6,362 bases of DNA. It comes from an uncultured Clostridia bacterium. Its GTDB lineage: Bacteria > Bacillota_A > Clostridia > TANB77 > CAG-508. The position numbers and the translations under genes are program-made. The DNA is taken from positions 1-6,362 of the forward strand of contig CANPZA010000087.1 in the NCBI GenBank assembly GCA_947588915.1, given 5' to 3'. The notes beneath the pieces were generated by a model, which saw only the letters and a list, made by a program, of their open reading frames with translations, was not told the origin of the DNA and did no database searches. Of this stretch, positions 1 to 5,011 are shown in pieces (position 1 is the stretch's first letter; each line of letters starts with the position of its first letter).

Positions 1-144
1 TTTGATGAGCAATTAAATTTAAAAAAATTACGAAGAAATATTGATTATCGTATAGAGCCACATTTAATTGAAGTAGCGGATTTCGACAATGTAGAAACCC
101 CTTTTATACAGGAGGTAATAGATACAGGAATAAAAGTTGCATAA
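1..144 (+). CDS. Nucleotidyltransferase-domain protein, C-terminal fragment
   Basis: Frame 1 is open from the window edge to a TAA at 142-144, giving 47 residues; the start lies outside the window. The visible part contains YRIEPHLIEVADF followed by a TPFIQEVIDTGIKVA ending. From memory this matches the C-terminus of small (about 130-140 residue) MNT-type nucleotidyltransferases of the DNA polymerase beta fold, which commonly end in an 'RIEPH...DF...PF..EI..TG' pattern. The catalytic GSxxxG and DxD motifs of that family would be in the missing N-terminal part, so activity cannot be judged. The HD-domain gene starts 20 bases downstream on the same strand, so the two are probably co-transcribed. 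The family call is fairly secure; the substrate is unknown. It could be an MNT-type antitoxin-like protein, but no HEPN partner is visible. Confidence 0.7.
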   Translation, partial: FDEQLNLKKLRRNIDYRIEPHLIEVADFDNVETPFIQEVIDTGIKVA

Positions 145-150
145 AAACAT

Positions 151-156
151 AAGGAG
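151..156 (+). promoter_or_regulatory. Ribosome binding site deciding the HD gene start
   Basis: AAGGAG lies 2 bases before the ATG at 159 and 8 bases before the ATG at 165. Only the second spacing is normal for initiation, so translation most likely begins at 165 (MLELEN...). The longer reading from 159 would add only two residues. Confidence 0.7.
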
Positions 157-164
157 AAATGATA

Positions 165-852
165 ATGTTAGAATTAGAAAATGTATTATTAAGTATAGAA
201 GACAAGATTAAAGATTTATTTATTAATGAAAATAGTGGACATGATATTACACATTTGAAAAGAGTTACTAATATGGCTTTAAAAATTCAAGAAGATGAAG
301 GTGGAAATAGAGAGGTAATTCGGTATTTCAGCATTTATACATGACTTACACAGAGTGATTGCAATAGAAAAAGGAAAAACATATTGCTCACCTGAGGAGT
401 CTTTAGATTATATAGAAAAATTATTAAGTGATAATAAAATTGATACTCTTACTATAAAAAAAGTTTTACATTGTGTTAAGTATCATGAAGAAACTAATTT
501 TATGGGAAAACAAAGGATTGCAAATGATATAGAAACTTTAATTTTACAAGATGCAGATAATTTGGATGCAATGGGTGCTATTGGTATTGCAAGAAGTTTT
601 ACTTATGGAGGAGCACATAATATAAAAATATGGGATGGGAAACCATTAGGGAAAATAGAAGAGTTTAGAGATATTAGTATTGACTCACCTACAACTATAG
701 AACATTTTTATGATTACTTACTGAAATTAAAAAATACTATGAATACTGATACAGCAAAAGCCTTAGCAGAACATAAACACAAATTTATGAAAGATTATTT
801 AAAAGCTTTTTTGAGAGAATGGAATATAGGAAAAAATAAACAATTAAAATAA
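165..852 (+). pseudogene. HD-domain phosphohydrolase (YpgQ/YedJ-like), frameshifted
   Basis: The HD superfamily consists of metal-dependent phosphohydrolases; B. subtilis YpgQ is described as a pyrophosphohydrolase acting on dNTPs. The first frame (from 165) gives GHDITHLKRV and an EGGNREVI segment, then leaves the family pattern and stops at TGA 342-344. Skipping one base near 321 joins it to the +1 frame, which continues GISAFIHDLHRVIAIEKG and stays open to TAA 850-852. The restored protein is about 228 residues, a normal length for this family. In restored numbering the ligand motif is H26-D27...H30, the HD dyad is H59-D60 (340-345), and the distal motif is DADNLDA (from 550). The C-terminal part (GAIGIARSF, HFYDYLLKLKNTMNTDTAKALA) is also typical. 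The second frame could restart at GTG 355, but it has no Shine-Dalgarno sequence and would lack the HD dyad. A sequencing error is possible. Confidence 0.8.
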
Positions 853-872
853 ATCCATTATTTCGAAGATAG

Positions 873-914
873 ATAAATTCTATGGAGATACAAAGGCATC
901 TCCATAGAATTTAT
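873..914 (+). terminator. 17-bp hairpin after the HD gene, possible terminator
   Basis: Arms 873-889 (ATAAATTCTATGGAGAT) and 898-914 pair perfectly around an 8-base loop, starting 20 bases after the HD stop codon. The position and strength suit the end of the NTase-HD transcript. The right arm ends in T-rich sequence, but no clean T-tract follows (TATCTCTC), so termination is inferred. It may instead act as an mRNA-stabilising hairpin. Confidence 0.5.
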
Positions 915-978
915 TATCTCTCAATTAAGCGAAAATATAGTAAGATATAAAGGCATTGTGAATGCAATGTATATAATT

Positions 979-1054
979 GGGCTATTAGTTCAGCTGGCCA
1001 GAGCATCGCACTTGTAATGCGAGGGTTCCAGTTCGAATCTGGGAAGTGCATCCA
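979..1054 (+). tRNA. tRNA-Thr(TGT)-like gene with unpaired acceptor stem, probably degenerate
   Basis: Most of a tRNA can be folded by eye: T986-A987 as positions 8-9; D-stem GTTC (988-991) with GAGC (1001-1004); a perfect anticodon stem TCGCA/TGCGA around the loop CTTGTAA, with anticodon TGT at 1013-1015 (Thr, ACA codons); a short variable loop; T-arm TCCAG-TTCGAAT-CTGGG (one G.T pair); and an encoded CCA at 1052-1054. The acceptor strands do not match: GGGCTAT (979-985) against AAGTGCA (1044-1050) gives only two Watson-Crick pairs and one wobble. The 3' strand expected for this 5' strand would be ATAGCCC. A functional tRNA is therefore unlikely unless my fold is wrong. The gene may be a decayed copy or a hybrid created by site-specific recombination at its 3' half. 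No good promoter is visible upstream; a TATAAT at 972-977 is too close to the 5' end to serve it. Confidence 0.6.
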
Positions 1055-1156
1055 ATAAGGTCGATGGGTTTGAAAAACTCTTAATTAATGTTTTTTTAAC
1101 TTTTTATAACTATGGAAATAACAAAAAATTTATTTGTGGAAAATGAGGATTTTTAG
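1055..1156. other. A/T-rich spacer between tRNA-like sequence and tandem repeats
   Basis: I see no gene here. It contains a T-run at 1091-1097, which could end transcripts from the tRNA side, and a -10-like TATAAC at 1105-1110 without a good -35 partner, the only weak promoter candidate for the SDR gene. A 14-codon ATG reading (1112-1156) has no ribosome binding site and is not called. Confidence 0.4.
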
Positions 1157-1189
1157 TTTAGTCCCCATTTAGTCCCCACATAGTTCCCA
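1157..1189 (+). repeat. Three tandem 11-bp repeats, integrase arm-site-like
   Basis: Two perfect copies of TTTAGTCCCCA (1157-1167, 1168-1178) are followed by a variant CATAGTTCCCA (1179-1189). The copies abut with no spacer, so the phase is 11 bp, about one helical turn. The C-rich core stands out in this A/T-rich DNA. Short direct repeats of this kind near a tRNA 3' end resemble the arm-type sites bound by the N-terminal domain of tyrosine integrases in phages and integrative elements. Because the last copy ends 4 bases before the AAGGAGG of the SDR gene, an operator role for that gene is the main alternative. Confidence 0.65.
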
Positions 1190-1206
1190 TTTTAAGGAGG
1201 TTTATA

Positions 1207-1938
1207 ATGGAAAAAGTTGCTATAGTAACAGGAGCATCTAGAGGTATTGGAAGGATAGTTGCTAAAGAATTATCAAGAAAAGGTATAAATGTGGTTGCCA
1301 ATTATAATAATTCTGAGAAAGAAGCGGAAGAATTAAAAGAAGAATTAGAGAAAGAGAATATAAAAATAGATATTTTCAAAGCAGATGTAACAAAAAGGAA
1401 TGAAATAAAAAAGTTAGTAAAATTCACATTAGAAAAATATCATAAAATTGACATTTTGATAAATAATGCAGGAATAAGCGAATATAAAATGTTTATAGAT
1501 GAAACAGATGAGGATTGGGATAGAATTATAAATACTAACTTATATTCTACTTTTGCGACTACTCAAGAAGTATTACCTAATATGATACATAATAAAAACG
1601 GATGTATAATAAATATTTCTTCTATTTGGGGGATGGTAGGTGCTTCATTAGAAGTAATTTATTCTGTTTCAAAAGCTGGAATAAATGGTATGACAAAAGC
1701 TTTAGCTAAAGAACTTGGACCATCGAATATAAGAGTTAATTCAATTGCACCAGGAATAATAAATACTCAAATGAATAATAATTTATCAAGGCAAGAAATA
1801 GATAAAATTAAAGAAGAAATACCTTTAGAAAGAATTGGAGAAACAATTGATATTGCGAAATGTGTAAATTGGTTAATAGAAGATAATTATACAACTGGCC
1901 AAATTATCTCAATAAATGGTGGTTGGTCAATAACATAA
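1207..1938 (+). CDS. SDR-family oxidoreductase, FabG-like; probable EF-P 5-aminopentanone reductase
   Basis: This 243-residue protein is a complete classical short-chain dehydrogenase/reductase with a Rossmann fold. TGASRGIG (8-15) binds the NAD(P) diphosphate and NNAG (86-89) supports the cofactor site. The catalytic set is N111, S139, Y152 and K156 (YSVSK), which lines up with E. coli FabG shifted by one residue. The end (TTGQIISINGG) is also typical. FabG itself reduces 3-oxoacyl-ACP in fatty-acid synthesis. The stretch ISSIWGMVGASLEV followed by KALAKELGPSNIRVNSIAPG is closer, from memory, to the YmfI group, which reduces the 5-aminopentanone modification on elongation factor P; this sub-family call is inference. 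AAGGAGG at 1194-1200 sits 6 bases before the ATG. The gene stands alone, outside any visible fab operon, directly after the 11-bp repeats, and ends at a bidirectional terminator. Confidence 0.88.
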   Translation: MEKVAIVTGASRGIGRIVAKELSRKGINVVANYNNSEKEAEELKEELEKENIKIDIFKADVTKRNEIKKLVKFTLEKYHKIDILINNAGISEYKMFIDETDEDWDRIINTNLYSTFATTQEVLPNMIHNKNGCIINISSIWGMVGASLEVIYSVSKAGINGMTKALAKELGPSNIRVNSIAPGIINTQMNNNLSRQEIDKIKEEIPLERIGETIDIAKCVNWLIEDNYTTGQIISINGGWSIT

Positions 1939-1956
1939 AAATTAAGAAGATATAAA

Positions 1957-1990
1957 ATAATAGGCTACTAATTTTTAAGTAGCCTATTAT
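1957..1990. terminator. Bidirectional intrinsic terminator between convergent genes
   Basis: A perfect 13-bp stem (ATAATAGGCTACT, 1957-1969, with 1978-1990) encloses an 8-base loop. It lies 18 bases after the SDR stop codon and 10 bases past the stop codon of the - strand gene. A T-rich run follows on the - strand (TTTTATA) and A/T-rich sequence on the + strand, so one hairpin can serve both convergent genes. Confidence 0.85.
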
Positions 1991-2000
1991 AATTATATTA

Positions 2001-2474
2001 TTAATTTTCATTACCTGTAATTTTTCTTTTATAATTTCCAGAAATTATTCTTGGAAGGTATGTAATTAATTTATAAACTGCTAAACGAATTTTTTTACTC
2101 CATAAATATGATCTTCTTAATTTCCTAACAGAACCTAAAGCAACAGGTTCATCATCCAAAACAACTAATTCATTTTGAACTTTTTCTAATGGGAAGATAT
2201 AGTTTTGACCATCATTATTATCCCAGATATCATTCTCATTTTTAAAACAGAAATTGAAAGTTTCACCTTCTTCTAATTTTATTTCTGCTTGAAATCCTAA
2301 ATCTGTTTTTTTCATTTCAGTATCATTTAAATTATCCCAGTTTGGTCCAAAACCATAATGAATAGATACTTCTTCAGAAGCATTTTGATAAAGTTTACCT
2401 GTGTAAGATATTTTCACATTACTATTTTCAATTAGTTTATCAGTATTAAAAAATATATTTTTTGTTAATTCCAT
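2001..2474 (-). CDS. Small carbohydrate-binding protein, CBM25/CBM53-type starch-binding module
   Basis: The protein has 157 residues. Residues about 18-96 look like a CBM25/CBM53 beta-sandwich module: IHYGFGPNWDN (38-48) and IWDNNDGQNY (83-92) match the family pattern in which Trp and Asn/Asp residues bind alpha-1,4-glucans such as starch or glycogen. No signal peptide or export motif is visible, so the protein is probably cytoplasmic and glycogen or another internal glucan is the likelier ligand; this is inference. Residues about 117-150 (VRKLRRSYLWSKKIR, then LAVYKLITYLPRII) are basic and hydrophobic and may form an amphipathic, membrane- or partner-binding helix. No catalytic domain is present. 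AAGGAG at 2484-2489 lies 9 bases before the ATG, supporting this start. The gene has its own promoter and shares a terminator with the SDR gene, so it is probably monocistronic. Confidence 0.75.
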   Translation of the reverse strand: MELTKNIFFNTDKLIENSNVKISYTGKLYQNASEEVSIHYGFGPNWDNLNDTEMKKTDLGFQAEIKLEEGETFNFCFKNENDIWDNNDGQNYIFPLEKVQNELVVLDDEPVALGSVRKLRRSYLWSKKIRLAVYKLITYLPRIISGNYKRKITGNEN

Positions 2475-2509
2475 TTATTTTCTCTCCTTATTTATCTTTT
2501 GCTGACAAC

Positions 2510-2538
2510 ATTATAATATTAAATTTTACAATGTTCAA
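2510..2538 (-). promoter_or_regulatory. Sigma-A-type promoter of the carbohydrate-binding protein gene
   Basis: On the - strand, TTGAAC (2533-2538) and a perfect TATAAT (2510-2515) are separated by 17 bases. Transcription would begin near 2503, leaving a leader of about 29 bases that includes the AAGGAG. Confidence 0.7.
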
Positions 2539-2591
2539 GTATTTTTTTAAAAATTTTAAAAAAAAATAAAAAATTTTGTCTAAAACACATA

Positions 2592-2620
2592 TTGAAAAAT
2601 AAAAAAACATATAATTTAAT
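2592..2620 (+). promoter_or_regulatory. Candidate promoter of the VanW-family gene
   Basis: TTGAAA (2592-2597) and TTTAAT (2615-2620) are 17 bases apart. A perfect TATAAT also occurs at 2610-2615 but has no matching -35. The surrounding 2540-2660 sequence is almost wholly A/T with long A-runs, which could act as an UP-like element but also makes chance matches likely. Confidence 0.4.
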
Positions 2621-2634
2621 AATAAATTATGAAT

Positions 2635-2655
2635 AAAATATTGTAAAAATATTTT
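2635..2655. repeat. 8-bp inverted repeat in the VanW leader region, possible operator
   Basis: AAAATATT (2635-2642) and AATATTTT (2648-2655) form a dyad around GTAAA, between the candidate promoter and the start codon. In such A/T-rich DNA it may be chance; a regulator site is only a possibility. Confidence 0.25.
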
Positions 2656-2700
2656 GTTTGTGGTAATATTTATTTAGAATTCATATAAGGGGTAGTAAGA

Positions 2701-4773
2701 ATGAAAGGATTAAAAGAAAGTTCAAAGGAGCAAGAAATGAAAAAAGAACAAGAGGAAAGTAAAAAATCTTCAAAGTCAGAAACTAAGAAAGACAACGTAG
2801 AAAAAACAAAAAAGAAGAAGGAAGAAAAATCTGAAAAGAAAGAAGTAAATCCAGAAAAAGCAGTTAAAGAAAAGAAAGAAAAGAAAACAAAAAAAGAAGA
2901 AAAAGCTAATAATAATGTAGAAGAAAGCAAAACTAAAGCAGAGAAAAAGGAAGAAAAAAAAGACAAAGAAGAAAATAAAGATGAAAACAATAAAAAAGGA
3001 AAAGAAAAATTCAAAAAGGTAGAAGAAAAACCAAAAAAGATTCAAAATGCAGTAGAAAAAATGATGGAATATAGGAAAAAAAGAATTTTAATACCTATCT
3101 TTATAGTACTTATTGTTGCAGTAATTGGTGTATTTTGTTCTACAATTTTTGCATTAGTAAATATAAATAATAAAAAAATAATAAGTGGTGTTTCAATTTC
3201 AGGGATAGATGTTTCTGGATTATCACAAGAAGAAGCTAGTTCTAAAATAAACAGTATATACCAAGAAAAATTGCAAAAAGAAATTGGAATTAAATATCAA
3301 GATTATACAAATACATTAAATCCAACATTATTAGAAGTTAATTATGATATTGATAAAGCCGTAGAAGAAGCTTATTTGATTGGTAAAAAAGACAATATAT
3401 TTGTTAATAATTATGAAATTTTATTTAGTTTATTAACAAAAAGAAATATAAATGTTGATATGACATTAAATGAGGAAGTAGCAAAACAAACTATAGTAGA
3501 TATAGGAGTAAATCTTCCTGGAATTATTATAGAGTCTAGTCATGCTATAGAAGATGATGAATTAATTATTACAAAAGGGAAATCTGGAATTATAATTGAT
3601 GCAGATGAATTATTAAATTTGGTAAAACAAGAATTAAATAATGTTGAATCAAATAAGGATGATTTGGAGATTCCAGTAAAGCAAAAAAATCCAGAACCAA
3701 TAGATATTGATAAAATACATGAAGAAGTTTATACAGAAGCAAAAGATGCATACTTTGTAAAAGAACCTTTTGCAGTTTATCCAGAAGTAGAAGGAATTGA
3801 TTTTGATGTAGAAGTAGCAAGAGAAATTCTAAAAGAAGATAAAGAAGAATATGTTATACCATTAATCATAACAAAACCTAAAGTAACACTTAGCCAAATT
3901 GGAACAGAAGCATTTCCTAATCAAATTTCTACTTTTACAACAAGATATGATACAAGTGATGTAGGAAGGTCAACAAATTTGAGCATAGCTTGTAGAAAAC
4001 TAAATGGAAAGGTTGTATTACCAGGAGAAACATTATCTTATAATCAAACTTTAGGACCTAGAACAATAGCAGCAGGATATAGAACAGGACATATGTACTC
4101 AGGAGGTCAAGTAGTAGACAGTATAGGTGGGGGAATATGTCAAATATCTTCTACATTGTATAATGCAGTTTTAATGGCTAATTTAGAAATAGTAGAAAGA
4201 TCAAACCACCAATTTTTGACAGGGTATGTACCAGCAGGAAGAGATGCTACTGTAGCATATGGAGTAGTAGATTTTAAATTTAAAAATACAAGACAATATC
4301 CTATTAGACTTGTAGCAAGTGCAGCAAATGGAATTGCTACTGTATCTATATATGGATTAAAAGAAGAAAATGAATATACAATTAGTTTTAGTACAAAAAC
4401 GATAGCAACAATACCATTTGCAGTACAATATGAAGAAGATGCAAATTTACCAACAGGAACAGAAAATGTAAAACAAAAAGGTACAAATGGATTAAAAACA
4501 GAAACATATATTATTAAGTCTTTAAATGGAAAAGTAGTATCAACATACCTACTTTCAAGAGATACATATGATGCTATGCCAAGAATTGTAGTTAGAGGAA
4601 CAGGAGCAGCAACTAATAATACACCAACTACACCTGAAGCTCCAGTTAATCCAACACCAGAACAAAATAACAATAACAAACCTACGGATTCAACAAATCC
4701 ACCAAAAACAGATACAGAGAATACAGATAAAAATACAAATACAACTTCAGATGTAAGTTCAGGTATGCAATAA
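2701..4773 (+). CDS. VanW-family membrane-anchored cell-envelope protein with G5 domain
   Basis: The protein has 690 residues. Residues 1-127 are an extreme Lys/Glu-rich, low-complexity cytoplasmic segment. A single membrane helix follows at about 129-153 (ILIPIFIVLIVAVIGVFCST), placing the rest outside the cell. GVSISGIDVSGLSQEEA (163-179) opens a region to about 395 resembling the PG_binding_4 domains usually found with VanW. The VanW domain spans about 411-551, with LPGETLSYNQTLGPRT (440-455) and GGGICQISSTLYNAV (476-490). Residues about 556-633 look like a G5 domain, and the tail (636-690) is a Thr/Pro/Asn-rich linker with no LPXTG motif. Such proteins are thought to act at peptidoglycan, but their biochemistry is poorly defined, and the VanW name does not imply vancomycin resistance. 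AAGGGG (2687-2692) precedes this ATG; an internal start at 2737 has a better site. A strong terminator follows directly. Confidence 0.9.
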   Translation: MKGLKESSKEQEMKKEQEESKKSSKSETKKDNVEKTKKKKEEKSEKKEVNPEKAVKEKKEKKTKKEEKANNNVEESKTKAEKKEEKKDKEENKDENNKKGKEKFKKVEEKPKKIQNAVEKMMEYRKKRILIPIFIVLIVAVIGVFCSTIFALVNINNKKIISGVSISGIDVSGLSQEEASSKINSIYQEKLQKEIGIKYQDYTNTLNPTLLEVNYDIDKAVEEAYLIGKKDNIFVNNYEILFSLLTKRNINVDMTLNEEVAKQTIVDIGVNLPGIIIESSHAIEDDELIITKGKSGIIIDADELLNLVKQELNNVESNKDDLEIPVKQKNPEPIDIDKIHEEVYTEAKDAYFVKEPFAVYPEVEGIDFDVEVAREILKEDKEEYVIPLIITKPKVTLSQIGTEAFPNQISTFTTRYDTSDVGRSTNLSIACRKLNGKVVLPGETLSYNQTLGPRTIAAGYRTGHMYSGGQVVDSIGGGICQISSTLYNAVLMANLEIVERSNHQFLTGYVPAGRDATVAYGVVDFKFKNTRQYPIRLVASAANGIATVSIYGLKEENEYTISFSTKTIATIPFAVQYEEDANLPTGTENVKQKGTNGLKTETYIIKSLNGKVVSTYLLSRDTYDAMPRIVVRGTGAATNNTPTTPEAPVNPTPEQNNNNKPTDSTNPPKTDTENTDKNTNTTSDVSSGMQ
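2724..2730 (+). promoter_or_regulatory. Internal ribosome binding site supporting alternative VanW start at 2737
   Basis: AAAGGAG lies 6 bases before the in-frame ATG at 2737 and is a closer match to the Shine-Dalgarno consensus than the AAGGGG serving the ATG at 2701. Either or both starts could be used; the shorter form begins MKKEQEESKK and loses only 12 residues. The sequence falls in a purine-rich coding stretch, so a chance match is possible. Confidence 0.45.
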
Positions 4774-4778
4774 ATAAT

Positions 4779-4806
4779 AAAAGTTCTTAGGAAACTAAGA
4801 ACTTTT
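4779..4806 (+). terminator. Intrinsic terminator of the VanW-family gene
   Basis: AAAAGTTCTTAG (4779-4790) and CTAAGAACTTTT (4795-4806) form a perfect 12-bp stem with a GAAA tetraloop, 5 bases after the stop codon. The 3' arm ends in TTTT, and the A-run/T-run symmetry lets it work in both directions. Confidence 0.85.
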
Positions 4807-4825
4807 AATGTTGTAAACTATGTTA

Positions 4826-4862
4826 AAGACTTTTTAAAATTTCACCAAACAAATTTTTAAAA
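4826..4862 (+). repeat. Left IS end with two transposase-site-like repeats
   Basis: The outer site TTTTTAAAATTTCACC (4831-4846) matches the right-end motif exactly. A partial second copy begins 23 bases inward (TTTTTAAAA, 4854-4862) and then diverges. The same 23-base spacing recurs at the right end, which argues against chance. Confidence 0.75.
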
Positions 4863-4867
4863 GTAAC

Positions 4868-4904
4868 TAAGGTGATTATCACAAATTATGTGATAACCAC
4901 CTTA
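4868..4904 (-). terminator. Hairpin near the IS left end, probable transposase terminator
   Basis: Arms 4868-4882 and 4890-4904 give a 15-bp stem with a 7-base loop. In + strand RNA one position is an A/C mismatch; in - strand RNA the same position is a G.U pair, so the full stem forms only in transposase-sense RNA, about 110 bases past the stop codon. Sequence containing TTTT and then ATTT follows on that strand. In the other direction it could limit read-through into the IS. Confidence 0.6.
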
Positions 4905-5011
4905 ACAAAATTATAAAAATATGTCATGTTGTCCAATTACAGAAACGGCATAAAGTAGATAAGTCAAGGAGCAGGTCAATTTATACTTTTCTTTCATTGA
5001 CAACATATCAT

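Noticed and set aside
315..345. Programmed ribosomal frameshift in the HD gene
   Set aside because: There is no slippery heptamer, no prfB-like CTTTGA signal and no clear stimulatory hairpin; a mutation or read error is simpler.
1112..1156. 14-codon ORF upstream of the SDR gene as a leader peptide
   Set aside because: It has no ribosome binding site, no regulatory codon run and no attenuator-type alternative hairpins.
853..1206. Riboswitch or CRISPR array in the gene-free region
   Set aside because: The only repeats are three abutting 11-mers with no spacers, and I recognise no riboswitch core.
2670..3045. Phe/Ser-rich open frames on the - strand
   Set aside because: They are antisense shadows of the Lys/Glu-rich VanW N-terminus (AAA/GAA read backwards as TTT/TTC), with no ribosome binding site or family resemblance.
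3590..3820. Open frame of 76 codons on the - strand
   Set aside because: It lies wholly inside the VanW coding region, is Leu-rich low-complexity and shows no gene features.
4140..4679. Open frame of 179 codons on the - strand within the VanW gene
   Set aside because: The + strand frame there encodes clear VanW and G5 domains; the antisense frame has no recognisable motif.
2701..4773. Vancomycin-resistance gene
   Set aside because: VanW-domain proteins are common in Clostridia outside resistance operons, and no vanHAX or vanRS genes are present.
4926..5006. Inverted repeat ATGTTGTC...GACAACAT beside the transposase stop codon as the true IS end
   Set aside because: The arms are about 65 bases apart and lie inside the better-supported IS ends; only 8-11 bp match, with a bulge.
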